A stretch of 10,214 nt of DNA. It comes from Caldifarciminota bacterium (GTDB taxonomy: Bacteria > WOR-3 > Hydrothermia > WGAB01). The notes under the pieces were generated by a model, which was not told the origin of the DNA, searched no databases, and saw only the letters and a list, made by a program, of their open reading frames with translations. Where the stretch lies: assembly GCA_015489295.1 (NCBI GenBank), contig WGAB01000138.1, positions 1 through 10,214 of the forward strand. The letters run 5' to 3'. Each line of letters begins with the position of its first letter. The first letter of the stretch is position 1. Positions 1 through 7,637 of this stretch are shown here, piece by piece. Position numbers and translations under genes: made by a program.

Positions 1-325
1 GTTCCTCTGGGTGGTGGCAGTACCTGTGGCCCTCTTTACCGTGGCGCTGGGCCATCTCCTGGCCGGCGACGATCCTGACCCCTCCTGGTTCGTGCTGGAC
101 GAGGTGGCCGGCGTGCTCGCAGCCCTGGCCCTGGTGCCCAAGGACCCCGGGCTCGTGATCCTCGCCCTCGTGGGGTTCCGGGTGCTGGACATCGGAAAAC
201 CCGGCCCCCTCCGCCGCCTGGAAACCCTGCCCCGCGGCTGGGGCATCTTGCTGGACGATCTGGCCGCCGGACTGCTCGCAGGCCTGGCCGTACGGCTCCT
301 TGCCCTGGGTTTGCTGGCCCTATAA
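1..325 (+). CDS. pgpA: Phosphatidylglycerophosphatase A, C-terminal part (5' end outside window)
   Basis: This is the 3' part of a PgpA-type lipid phosphatase, cut by the left edge; about 107 residues are visible and the frame is open from base 2. PgpA removes the phosphate from phosphatidylglycerophosphate to give phosphatidylglycerol at the cytoplasmic membrane. Three family blocks are visible in order: DDPDPSWFVLDEVAG, where the acidic DEV is conserved; FRVLDIGKPGPLRRLE, matching the FRxFDIxKPxP pattern; and GILLDDLAAGLLAG, matching the GxGImlDDxxAG pattern near the end. Hydrophobic stretches lie between the blocks, as expected for a small membrane protein, and the product ends on a Leu/Ala-rich helix. 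The stop TAA is at 323-325. hpf follows after 90 bases on the same strand. Family assignment is firm; the missing N-terminus and the true start cannot be judged. Confidence 0.88.
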   Translation, partial: FLWVVAVPVALFTVALGHLLAGDDPDPSWFVLDEVAGVLAALALVPKDPGLVILALVGFRVLDIGKPGPLRRLETLPRGWGILLDDLAAGLLAGLAVRLLALGLLAL

Positions 326-415
326 CCTATGGGTGTGCCATGAGGATCAGGCTCGGTCAACGTCATCCATTTTCCCCCATCGGGTCGCAACCCCCATTAA
401 AAGGAGGTAAGGTTC

Positions 416-754
416 ATGAAGCTGCAGGTGGTGTTCAAAAATCTGGAGGATGACCTCATCAAGGACCGCATTCGGGAATACTTGGAAAAGCGTCTGGGCA
501 ACCTGGATCGGTATTCCAATCACATTGTGGATGGGGAGTTTGTCATTGCCGAGGAACGGGGACGCTTCAACGCCACCACGGTGGTGAAGGTCAAGGGGGC
601 CGTGCTCAAGGCCACGAGCACAGGCAAGGACCCCTTTGAGGTGATCGACCAGATTAAGGACAAGTTGAAGGGCCAGCTGATGCGCTACGAGGAGAAGCTC
701 AAGCTGGAGGCCCGCCGGAAAAACCACGAGCGGGTTGTGGAATTCGAGGCCTGA
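416..754 (+). CDS. hpf: Ribosome hibernation promoting factor, short HPF/RaiA type
   Basis: This gene encodes a 112-residue protein of the HPF/RaiA (YfiA) family, which binds the 30S decoding channel and shuts ribosomes down in stationary phase or stress. The beta-alpha-beta-beta-beta-alpha pattern is readable: KLQVVFKNL (strand 1), the charged helix EYLEKRLGNLDRY at 21-33, central strands at about 38-67, and the typical final helix region KDPFEVIDQIKDKLKGQL at 71-88. It ends soon after a basic tail (EARRKNHER), so the C-terminal dimerisation domain of long HPF is absent. Short forms of this kind work with RMF in E. coli (HPF) or alone (RaiA); no RMF gene is seen here. The start is fixed by a near-perfect Shine-Dalgarno AAGGAGGT at 401-408, which suggests high expression. 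The stop codon lies in the loop of a hairpin followed by six T's. Confidence 0.92.
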   Translation: MKLQVVFKNLEDDLIKDRIREYLEKRLGNLDRYSNHIVDGEFVIAEERGRFNATTVVKVKGAVLKATSTGKDPFEVIDQIKDKLKGQLMRYEEKLKLEARRKNHERVVEFEA

Positions 755-764
755 GGCCTTTTTT
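747..764 (+). terminator. Small hairpin plus T-run between hpf and hprK, possible leaky terminator or attenuator
   Basis: AGGCC (747-751) and GGCCT (755-759) can pair around the triplet TGA, which is the hpf stop codon, and a run of T's follows (759-764). The GC-rich five-pair stem with a U-tract has the form of an intrinsic terminator, but it is short. It ends two bases before the hprK ATG. I infer partial termination, giving more hpf than hprK mRNA. A terminating ribosome would cover the hairpin and could alter its effect. The structure is seen directly; the activity is not shown. Confidence 0.45.
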
Positions 765-766
765 CC

Positions 767-1735
767 ATGTCCCAGGCTCCGTCCCGGGTGAAGGTACAGG
801 ATTTGCTCCGGTTCCGCACCGAGCGGCACCGACTGCAGGCCCTTTCATCCGAGAACACCCTTACCACCCTGATTCAGAGCGCCCTGGTGGTCCGGCCTGG
901 CCTGGCCCTTCTGGGCTATGCCGAACCGATTCCCGAGGGTGCGGTGTGGCTGCTGGGCCCGGCTGAGGTGCAGCTGCTGCAGCATCCGCCCGAAAACCTG
1001 CCCCTGGCCGAACGCATCCTGGCCCTCAAGCCCGCGGCCTTGATCCTGCCCGACTCGCAAACCATTCCCACGCCCCTGGCCGACGTCCTCACCCAAAAGG
1101 GTATCGCCCTGCTGACCTCTCCCCTGCCGCTGGACGAATTGCATTACCAGGTTTCCGACGCCCTGGCCTATTTGCTGGCCCCGGTACAGGTGCTCCACGG
1201 CACCCTGGTGGACGTGTACGGCGTGGGCATCCTGATCACCGGCCCCAGCGGCATCGGCAAGTCGGAATGCGCCCTGGGCCTCGTGCAGCGGGGCCATGTG
1301 CTGGTGGGCGACGACCTGATCCGGCTTCGCCACTATCCCCGGGGCCAGCTGCTGGGCATGTCGGCCGCCGATGATCCCCTGCAACGGCGGTACCTGGAAA
1401 TCCGGGGCGTGGGCCTCCTGGACCTGGCCCTGCTCTTCGGCGTCCACGCCACCCGCGAGAGCAAACGCGTGGAGATGCACGTGGCCTTCGTGTCCTACGA
1501 TCAGGGCCGTGACCTGGATCGCCTGGGCCTGGAGGTGAAACACCGCGAGTTCCTGGGCGTGGCCCTGCCCCACTATACCCTGCCCGTGATCCCGGGCAAG
1601 AACCTGGCCGCCATCCTGGAGGCCCTGGCCCTGAGGTACCATCTGCGGCAGCAGGGCTACTTCATGGCCCGGGAATTTGAACACCGGCTCACCGACCGCC
1701 TGAAGGCCCAGGGCTCTTCCCATGAGGATTCGTAA
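767..1735 (+). CDS. hprK: HPr kinase/phosphorylase
   Basis: HprK is a cytoplasmic, homohexameric bifunctional enzyme that phosphorylates HPr of the phosphotransferase system on a serine (Ser46 in B. subtilis) and removes that phosphate again. The 322-residue product has the usual length. Residues 1 to about 130 form the less conserved N-terminal domain. The kinase domain follows: HGTLVDVYG with the conserved His144, the P-loop GPSGIGKS at 159-166 followed by Glu167, the catalytic acidic motif GDD at 181-183, the HprK signature LEIRGVGLLDL at 210-220, and the C-terminal loop PVIPGKNLAAILE at 273-285. All key residues seem present. The ATG lies 12 bases after the hpf stop and has only a weak ribosome site (TGAGG at 752-756), so translation is probably coupled to hpf. 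The end overlaps mutL by 14 bases. HPr, EI and ptsN genes are not in the window. Confidence 0.95.
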   Translation: MSQAPSRVKVQDLLRFRTERHRLQALSSENTLTTLIQSALVVRPGLALLGYAEPIPEGAVWLLGPAEVQLLQHPPENLPLAERILALKPAALILPDSQTIPTPLADVLTQKGIALLTSPLPLDELHYQVSDALAYLLAPVQVLHGTLVDVYGVGILITGPSGIGKSECALGLVQRGHVLVGDDLIRLRHYPRGQLLGMSAADDPLQRRYLEIRGVGLLDLALLFGVHATRESKRVEMHVAFVSYDQGRDLDRLGLEVKHREFLGVALPHYTLPVIPGKNLAAILEALALRYHLRQQGYFMAREFEHRLTDRLKAQGSSHEDS

Positions 1736-3425
1736 ACTCCCCGAAGCCGTCGTCGCCCGCATCGCTGCCGGGGAGGTGGTGGAAAATCCGGCCTCGGTGG
1801 TGCGGGAACTGGTGGAAAACGCCCTGGACGCTGGCGCCACCGAGATCCAGATCTGGATCGAGGAGGGCGGCAAACGCCGCATCCGTGTACAGGACAACGG
1901 CATCGGCATGACCCCCGAAGAAATCCCCCTGGCGGTCCAGCGGTTCACCACCTCCAAGATCCAGGAGCCCGAAGACCTCGGCCGGGTGGCCACCCTGGGG
2001 TTCCGGGGGGAAGCCCTGTATGCCGTTGCCTCGGTGGCCCGGCTCACCATCGTGTCCCGACCCCGGGAGGCCGAGGACGGGTGGCGCGTGGAGTTTGAAA
2101 AAACCCGGGTGGTGCGGCAAGAACCGGCGGCCCATCCGCCGGGGACCACCGTAGAGGTGCGCGACCTCTTTTACGACTTTCCGGCCCGGCGGCACTTCCT
2201 GAGCCCCGACTATATGGAAACCCGCCGGATCATTGAACTGGTGGGCACCTATGCCCTGGCCCATCCCAAAGTGGCCTTCAGGCTCACGGTAGACGGCCAG
2301 GAGGTTTACCACCTGGAGCCCGCCGACCGCGCAACCCGCGTCCGCCAGATCTACGGCGAGGAATGGCTCCAGGATACCCTGGAGGTGCACCGCACCTATC
2401 CCTCGGGCGTGGAGGTGTACGGCTTTGTGTCCCGGCCGGATAAACTCAAGAGCCGCCCGCTGGTGCAGGTGCTCCTCGTGAACGGCCGCCGGATCCAGGA
2501 TGACCGTCTGCGGGCCGCTGTGCACCGGGCCTACGATACCGCGGTGCAGTACCCGGAGTTCGTGCTCTACCTCACGGTGCCTCCGGAGGGCGTGGACTTC
2601 AACATCCACCCGGCCAAGCAGCGGGCGCGGTTCGCCCGCCGGATCCGCATCTTTGAAAAGATCTTGAAGGCCGTGGGCGCGGCCCTGCGGACCCAGATGG
2701 AACAAACCCTCAAGCCCAGGCTCAAACTCGTGTCCTATTCGCCGGCACCGCCCGCCCACCGCCCCCTGGAGATCGGCGAGGGCTCGCTGTTCCAGGGCCG
2801 ATCGGCGCCGTCCACCGCTGGCGCCCCAGAATCTCAGGCCCCAAATCCCCCGGCCTCTGCCGAGGGCCGGGCCGTTACCGCCGTGCCGCTTTTTCAGGTG
2901 GACAATACCTACATCGTGGCCCGGGTGGAGTCCGGCCTGGTGATCGTTGACCAGCATGTGGCCCACGAACGGGTGCTGTACGAACGCCTGAAGAACCGTG
3001 AGGTCAACGTGCGGCTGCTTTTGTTTCCCATCGTGCTGGACCTCACGCCCGCCCAGCGGCGGTGGGTGGAGCAGAACCTGGAGGCTCTGAAAAAGGCCGG
3101 CTTCGTGGTGGAACTCCTGTCGGGCAACAGCATCTCCCTCAAGGGCATCCCCGACATCCTGGAGGAGATCACCAAGGAGTCGTTCCTGGCCCTTCTGGAG
3201 GAAGTGCAGCGGCAAAAGCGGCTGCCGGACGTCACCCTGGGTCTTTTGAAAACCTTGGCCTGCAAGGCGGCCGTAAAGGCCGGCGACCCGCTGTCGCCCG
3301 AGGAGATGCAAAGCCTTCTGGAACAGCTCTTTGCCACCGAAAACCCCTACTTTTGCCCGCACGGGCGCCCCATCCTCATCGTGCTTTCACGGGAAGAACT
3401 GGAGCGCCGCTTCGGCCGCCGGTAA
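1722..3425 (+). CDS. mutL: DNA mismatch repair protein MutL with endonuclease domain
   Basis: MutL links mismatch recognition by MutS to strand incision and removal. The 567-residue protein has the GHKL ATPase at the N-terminus: ELVENALDAG at 29-38 with catalytic Glu29 and Mg-binding Asn33, DNGIGM at 58-63, and TTSKI at 76-80 with GFRGEAL at 93-99. The transducer domain includes VNGRRI at 253-258 and NIHPAK at 294-299. A Pro/Ala/Ser-rich linker spans roughly 335-385. The C-terminal dimerisation and nuclease domain has DQHVAHERVLYE at 410-421, fitting DQHAxxExxxxE except for Val in place of the first Ala, plus ACKAAVKA at 513-520 and CPHGRP at 545-550. These metal-binding motifs are absent from E. 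coli MutL, so this one is probably a nicking enzyme. The start at 1722 lies inside hprK with a poor ribosome site (AGGG at 1710-1713). MutS is not in the window. Confidence 0.96.
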   Translation: MRIRKLPEAVVARIAAGEVVENPASVVRELVENALDAGATEIQIWIEEGGKRRIRVQDNGIGMTPEEIPLAVQRFTTSKIQEPEDLGRVATLGFRGEALYAVASVARLTIVSRPREAEDGWRVEFEKTRVVRQEPAAHPPGTTVEVRDLFYDFPARRHFLSPDYMETRRIIELVGTYALAHPKVAFRLTVDGQEVYHLEPADRATRVRQIYGEEWLQDTLEVHRTYPSGVEVYGFVSRPDKLKSRPLVQVLLVNGRRIQDDRLRAAVHRAYDTAVQYPEFVLYLTVPPEGVDFNIHPAKQRARFARRIRIFEKILKAVGAALRTQMEQTLKPRLKLVSYSPAPPAHRPLEIGEGSLFQGRSAPSTAGAPESQAPNPPASAEGRAVTAVPLFQVDNTYIVARVESGLVIVDQHVAHERVLYERLKNREVNVRLLLFPIVLDLTPAQRRWVEQNLEALKKAGFVVELLSGNSISLKGIPDILEEITKESFLALLEEVQRQKRLPDVTLGLLKTLACKAAVKAGDPLSPEEMQSLLEQLFATENPYFCPHGRPILIVLSREELERRFGRR

Positions 3426-3433
3426 CCCGTTCC

Positions 3434-5521
3434 CTATTCCCCGGCCACCACAATCCTCGAAAAGTCGGCAAAACGGGCGTACAGGCTGCGGGTTTTTTCG
3501 AGGAGGCGGAGGCGGTTCTGCCGCACCTCGGGGTTGTCCACCATGACGAACACATGGTCGAAGAAGGCATCGATGTACGGCCGGGTTTCCAAGAGCAGGG
3601 AGAGGGCCCGGTCGTACGCCCCCTGGTCCAGGAACTGCAGATACCGGGGCTCCACCTCCAGTACCCGCCGGTACAGGGCCTCCTCCTCGGGCTTTTCAAA
3701 GAGGGTCGGATCGGGCTCGCCGGGCTCGGGCGGCGAGGTTTTGAGGATGTTGGCCAGGCGTTTCTGGCCGATGACCAGTTTTTCAAAGTCTTCGGGCTTC
3801 TCCTGCATCATGCGGTGCAGAACCCGGGCCCGGTCCGCGAGAACCAGGAGGTTGCGGATACCGGAGCCGATCACGGCATCCACGATGTCATAACGGATCC
3901 CCTCCCGCTCCTCCAGGTAATGGTCAAACCGGCGCAACACGAAGTCCACAGCCCGCTGACGGGCCTCCCCGGAGAAGTCGGCGGCCCCGAAGAGCCGGTC
4001 CAGGTCCAGGGGCAACCGGAAAGCCAGGATCAGGTCGATGAGCCCGTAGGCCAGGCGACGGAGCCCCATGGGATCCTGGGCTCCGGTGGGTTCGTAACCC
4101 GTGGACAGCAGGGCCACCAACGTGTCCACCCGGTCGGCGATGCCCAGCAGGGCGGCTTCGATCCGTTCGGGCAGCCGGTCACCCGAGAACCGGGGGCGGT
4201 GACACTGTTCAATGATGTGGGCCACGGCCTCGGGTTCGCCGTCCTTCAAGGCGTAATACCGGCCGATGGTGCCCTCCAGCTTGGTGAACTCCTTGCCGTC
4301 GCGGATCATCTCGGTGGTAATGTCGGCCTTGTAAAGCAAGGCCGCCCGGCGCAACGCCTCGACATCCAGGGAGATCCGGGGCGTCAGCAGGGTCACCAGA
4401 TGGTCCACAAGGGCCCGAACCCGTTGCACCTTGTCGTACACACTGCCCAGCCCCTTGAACCACACCACGCTTTTAAGGTCTTCCACCCGTTCCTCCAGGC
4501 GCCGGCGGGTATCGGTCTCAAAGTAGAACCGGGCGTCCTCGAGCCGGGCCACCAGCACTTCCTCCAGGCCCCGGCGTACCAGTTCGGGGTCGGCCTTGGG
4601 GTTGTTGATCACGGCCACGAAGTACGGCAACAGCCGCTCCTCGTCCTCCGGGTGGAGCACGGCGAAGTACCGCTGGTGTTGCTTCATGGCGGTGATCACA
4701 ATGGGGGCGGGCAACTGCAGGAACTCCGGGGCGTACCGCCCCAGGATGGCCGTAGGGTGTTCCACCAGGTTGGTCACCTCGTCCACGAGTTCCCCGTCGT
4801 CCACGGGCCGGCCCTGCACCTCGGCGGCGGCCCGCTGGATCTCCTGGAGCACGGCAGCCCGGCGTTCCTGGAAATCGGGGATGACGAAGGCGCTTTTCAG
4901 CACCTCCTCATAGGCCTCGGCCTCTGGAAGTTCAAAGGGGCCGGGAGCGGCCAGGCGGTTGCCGTAGGTGTGCCGGCCGGCCTGGAGCCCGGCCACCTCC
5001 ACGGGCAGCACCTCGGAGCCGTGGAGCACCACGAGCCAGCGCAGAGGCCGGGGAAACCGCAGAGGCGGGCCCCAGCGCATGGTTTTGGCAAAGGGGATGC
5101 CCTCCAGCAGGGCAGCCAGATGCTGGTTCAGAATGTCGGCCAGGGGCACCGGTGGCCGCACCACCCGGCCCACCACATACTCGCGGTTGCCCACCTGCCG
5201 GATTTCCACATCCTTTTCCGAGATGCCCAGTTTCCGGAGGAACCCCTCGAGGGCGCGGGTGGGGCGTCCCTCGGCATCGTAGGCCACCTTTCGAGGTGGC
5301 CCCTGTACCTCCTCCACCCGCTCCGGGGTCGCTTCGGGCACCTCGTGGATGAGCACAGCGGTGCGGCGAGGGGTGGCGAGCCAGCGGGCCGGTCCGTGAT
5401 CCAGGTTTGCCTCCTGGAACACCCGAAGCAGTCCTTCCAGCAGGCGGCTGCCCGAGAAGTTCACGAAGCGGGCCGGCAACTCCTCGTGGCCGATTTCAAT
5501 CAACAGGGTTTTCCGGGTCAT
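3434..5521 (-). CDS. glyS: Glycyl-tRNA synthetase beta subunit
   Basis: This is the beta chain of the bacterial alpha2beta2 glycyl-tRNA synthetase, which contributes tRNA recognition while the alpha chain (glyQ, not in the window) forms glycyl-adenylate. The product is 695 residues, close to E. coli GlyS. It opens with LLIEIGHEELPARF (6-19), the family N-terminus. Other family blocks are AMKQHQRYFAV (278-288), the HD-like domain with YKADITTEM (397-405), IADRVDTLVA (461-470) and DPMGLRR (483-489), and the C-terminal DALR-type anticodon-binding end with FFDHVFVMVDNPEVRQNRL (653-671). I chose ATG at 5521 because it matches the family N-terminus, has AGGGAGGA about 9 bases upstream, and overlaps the upstream gene's stop as ATGA. 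A frame opening at 5602 would add 27 unlikely residues. It is the last gene of the tdh operon and converges on mutL. Confidence 0.96.
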   Translation of the reverse strand: MTRKTLLIEIGHEELPARFVNFSGSRLLEGLLRVFQEANLDHGPARWLATPRRTAVLIHEVPEATPERVEEVQGPPRKVAYDAEGRPTRALEGFLRKLGISEKDVEIRQVGNREYVVGRVVRPPVPLADILNQHLAALLEGIPFAKTMRWGPPLRFPRPLRWLVVLHGSEVLPVEVAGLQAGRHTYGNRLAAPGPFELPEAEAYEEVLKSAFVIPDFQERRAAVLQEIQRAAAEVQGRPVDDGELVDEVTNLVEHPTAILGRYAPEFLQLPAPIVITAMKQHQRYFAVLHPEDEERLLPYFVAVINNPKADPELVRRGLEEVLVARLEDARFYFETDTRRRLEERVEDLKSVVWFKGLGSVYDKVQRVRALVDHLVTLLTPRISLDVEALRRAALLYKADITTEMIRDGKEFTKLEGTIGRYYALKDGEPEAVAHIIEQCHRPRFSGDRLPERIEAALLGIADRVDTLVALLSTGYEPTGAQDPMGLRRLAYGLIDLILAFRLPLDLDRLFGAADFSGEARQRAVDFVLRRFDHYLEEREGIRYDIVDAVIGSGIRNLLVLADRARVLHRMMQEKPEDFEKLVIGQKRLANILKTSPPEPGEPDPTLFEKPEEEALYRRVLEVEPRYLQFLDQGAYDRALSLLLETRPYIDAFFDHVFVMVDNPEVRQNRLRLLEKTRSLYARFADFSRIVVAGE

Positions 5522-6510
5522 CCGAACAAATCCTCCCTTTCGTCCTCCGGCGCCGGAGGGATGAACACCATCCGGCCCAGGGGTTTCCACCATTCCGACC
5601 ACCGGCTGCCGGGCGCCCGGGGATGGCGGGCCGCCTCGGCAAACATCCAGATGCGGGCGTCCAGGTTATCGAGGAAGTGCAGCACCTGGGCTTCCACCAG
5701 GGCTGGCCGCACCGGCGAGCCCCATTCCAGTTCGCCATGGTGGGACAGGATCATGTGCTGAAGCCGCATCAGGAGTTCCTGGGGGAAATCGCGAAGCCGC
5801 CGAACGTAGCGGTTCAGGATCTCCACCCCCAGCAGGATATGGCCAAGGAGACGCCCCCGGTCGGTCACCTCGATGCCAGCCGGTGTGATCTCGTACTCCT
5901 CCAGTTTGCCGATGTCGTGCAAAAAGGCACCGGCCAGGAGCAGGTCGCGGTCCAGGTGGGGATAGATGCGGGACAGGGTGTCGGCCATTTTCAGGATGTT
6001 CAGGGTATGTTCCAGGAGCCCGCCCAGGTAGTTGTGGTGGTACGTGGTGGCCGCCGGAGCCCGGAGCAGCTTCCGCAGGAACTCGGGGTCCTCCAGCATC
6101 TGGCGGAACAGCCGACGAAGATGGGGATTTTTAAGGGTGTTCAGCAACGCCCGCGCCTCCCGGAGGAGCTCCTGGATATCCCGGGGCGTTGCCGGCAGGT
6201 AATCGGCCAGGTCCACTTGACCCTCCTGAGGTTTCCGTGCGTCCTGCACCTTGATGCGCAGGTTCTGGTTAAACCGTTCCACCCGGCCCCGCACCCAGAC
6301 CACCTCGCCCTGCACCAAAACGGGTTCCAGAGCCTCCACCTGATCAAAGGCGATGGCCTCCACCTCGCCGGTTCGGTCCCGGAGCCGGGCCACGAGGTAC
6401 ACGTTGCCATCGCGGGTGGTGCGGCGTTCCACCTGGGCCACCGCAAAGAGGTCTTCGATTTCCTGATTTTCCCGTCGCTTCAGGTCTTCCACAAAGTGGG
6501 TCTTCGGCAT
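5518..6510 (-). CDS. OB-fold/HD-domain 3'-5' exoribonuclease, YhaM-like
   Basis: The product (330 residues) matches the architecture of the YhaM family, Mn-dependent 3'-5' exoribonucleases that degrade short or partly decayed RNA. Residues about 15-90 form an OB-fold nucleic-acid domain (RTTRDGNVYLVARLRDRTGEVEA style, 30-52). The HD phosphohydrolase domain follows with HHNYLGGLLEHT at 158-169 (His168), FLHDIGKLEEYE at 197-208 (His198, Asp199), GRLLGH at 219-224 (His224), ILSHHGELEWGSP at 254-266 (His257/258) and DNLDA at 281-285. All expected metal ligands are present. The start is uncertain: ATG at 6510 gives the N-terminus MPKTHFVEDLK typical of homologues but lacks a clear Shine-Dalgarno; TTG at 6546 would add 12 residues and has GGAG about 9 bases upstream. 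The last base triplet overlaps glyS (ATGA). Substrate specificity is inferred from family only. Confidence 0.88.
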   Translation of the reverse strand: MPKTHFVEDLKRRENQEIEDLFAVAQVERRTTRDGNVYLVARLRDRTGEVEAIAFDQVEALEPVLVQGEVVWVRGRVERFNQNLRIKVQDARKPQEGQVDLADYLPATPRDIQELLREARALLNTLKNPHLRRLFRQMLEDPEFLRKLLRAPAATTYHHNYLGGLLEHTLNILKMADTLSRIYPHLDRDLLLAGAFLHDIGKLEEYEITPAGIEVTDRGRLLGHILLGVEILNRYVRRLRDFPQELLMRLQHMILSHHGELEWGSPVRPALVEAQVLHFLDNLDARIWMFAEAARHPRAPGSRWSEWWKPLGRMVFIPPAPEDEREDLFG

Positions 6511-6577
6511 CGGCGGAAATGATAAACCCCCTTGCCCTTCAGGCAACCCCCTGCCGCTCCGGGAACCTACGGCATGA

Positions 6578-7615
6578 CTACGGTTTCATCACCACCTTCA
6601 CGGCCTCCCGCTGCCGGAGCAGGTTCATGCCGGTGGCAAAGTCCTCCAGGGGAATCTGGTGGGTGATCAGGGGCCGGAGGTCCACCTGACCGGAGGCCAG
6701 CAGTTCCGAGGCCCGGTACCAGGTGTCAAACATGACGCGGCCGTTGATGCCGTAAACCGTGGCTCCCTTGAACACGATCAGGTTGTTGATGTCCACCTCG
6801 AAGGGCTCGGGGAAGATCCCCAGGAGCGACGCCCGGCCGCCCTTTCGCAGCGCCTGAAACCCCTGCACCAGGGCCTGGGGAGCCCCCGACATCTCCAGGA
6901 AGACATCCACCCCCTTGCCGTGGGTGTGATCCAGGATGTAGGCCACAGGATCGTCCTGGGTGGGGTCAATGAGGTGGTTGGCCCCCATCTGGCTTCCCAG
7001 CTGGCGGCGAAGGCGCGTGGGCTCCACGAGGAAGATGTCCGAGGCACCGGAGGCCCGGGCCACGCCCACGGCCATCAGGCCGATGGGGCCGCCCCCGAAG
7101 ATCGCCACCTGCTTGCCGGCCACATCTTCCACCAGGGTGGTGTACACGGCGTTGCCGAAGGGCTCTTGAATCGTGGCAATCTCCGGCGGCAACGAGGGAT
7201 CGTTTTTCCAGGCGTTCTCGTAGGGAACCTTGAGGTACTCGGCGAAGGCGCCGTCGGTATCCACCCCCACGATCTTGAGGTTGGCACAGAGGTGCTTCTG
7301 CCCCGTGCGGCACTGGTAACAGGTGCCACAGGCGATGTGGGTTTCCACCGACACGTAGTCACCCACCCGTACCCCCTTTACCTGCCTGCCCACCTCCACC
7401 ACCTCGCCGGCCACTTCGTGGCCAAAGATCATGGGGGGCTTGATGCGGGATGCCGCCCAGGGATCCCAGAAGTAGATGTGCAGGTCGGTGCCGCAGATGG
7501 AAGTGGCTTGAACCCGTATCAGGACTTCATCCGGACCGATTTGTGGGATGGGAACCTCGCGGAGTTCGGCCCCCTCCCCGGGAGTGACCTTCATCAAAGC
7601 CTTCATGGTGTCCAT
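6578..7615 (-). CDS. tdh: L-threonine 3-dehydrogenase, zinc- and NAD-dependent
   Basis: Tdh oxidises L-threonine to 2-amino-3-oxobutyrate with NAD+. A CoA ligase (Kbl, not in the window) then yields glycine and acetyl-CoA. The 345-residue medium-chain dehydrogenase has ICGTDLHIY with catalytic-zinc Cys41, GHE at 65-67 with His66 and Glu67, four structural-zinc cysteines at 96, 99, 102 and 110, the Tdh-type EPFGNAVYT at 151-159, the Rossmann motif GGGPIG at 174-179, and VEPTRLRR at 197-204, where Glu198 fits NAD rather than NADP use. EMSGAP at 241-246 and NGRVMFDTWY at 291-300 are diagnostic of threonine dehydrogenases within this large superfamily, and several segments resemble archaeal Thermococcales Tdh. 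The start is ATG at 7615, with GGGAGG five bases upstream; ATG at 7606 is possible. A promoter lies just upstream, so tdh heads an operon with the HD exonuclease and glyS. Confidence 0.94.
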   Translation of the reverse strand: MDTMKALMKVTPGEGAELREVPIPQIGPDEVLIRVQATSICGTDLHIYFWDPWAASRIKPPMIFGHEVAGEVVEVGRQVKGVRVGDYVSVETHIACGTCYQCRTGQKHLCANLKIVGVDTDGAFAEYLKVPYENAWKNDPSLPPEIATIQEPFGNAVYTTLVEDVAGKQVAIFGGGPIGLMAVGVARASGASDIFLVEPTRLRRQLGSQMGANHLIDPTQDDPVAYILDHTHGKGVDVFLEMSGAPQALVQGFQALRKGGRASLLGIFPEPFEVDINNLIVFKGATVYGINGRVMFDTWYRASELLASGQVDLRPLITHQIPLEDFATGMNLLRQREAVKVVMKP

Positions 7616-7637
7616 AGGAGCCTCCCTCTTCGGGCAT

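Noticed and set aside
326..415. Promoter or RNA element in the pgpA-hpf gap
   Set aside because: Apart from the ribosome site at 401-408, I see no convincing -35/-10 pair and no stable hairpin in these 90 bases.
845..2149. Minus-strand open frame of 434 codons
   Set aside because: It runs antisense to hprK and mutL with no recognisable motif and no ribosome site.
1689..3362. Minus-strand open frame of 557 codons
   Set aside because: It lies wholly antisense to mutL, which has all its family motifs. Long antisense frames are common in GC-rich DNA, and its translation is a low-complexity Gly/His/Gln-rich shadow.
5522..5602. Upstream extension of glyS to 5602
   Set aside because: It adds 27 residues unlike the family N-terminus and overlaps the HD gene deeply, while ATG 5521 has a ribosome site and an ATGA junction.
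3062..5761. Plus-strand open frame of 899 codons
   Set aside because: It is the longest frame in the window but antisense to mutL's end and to glyS. It shows no domain, and the glyS frame carries clear family motifs throughout.
6532..6546. TTGCC/GGCAA hairpin between tdh and the HD gene as a terminator
   Set aside because: The stem is only five pairs and no clean T-run follows on the minus strand. It also overlaps the possible TTG start.
7616..7637. Glycine or other riboswitch before tdh
   Set aside because: The inferred leader is only about 16 bases, too short for any known riboswitch.
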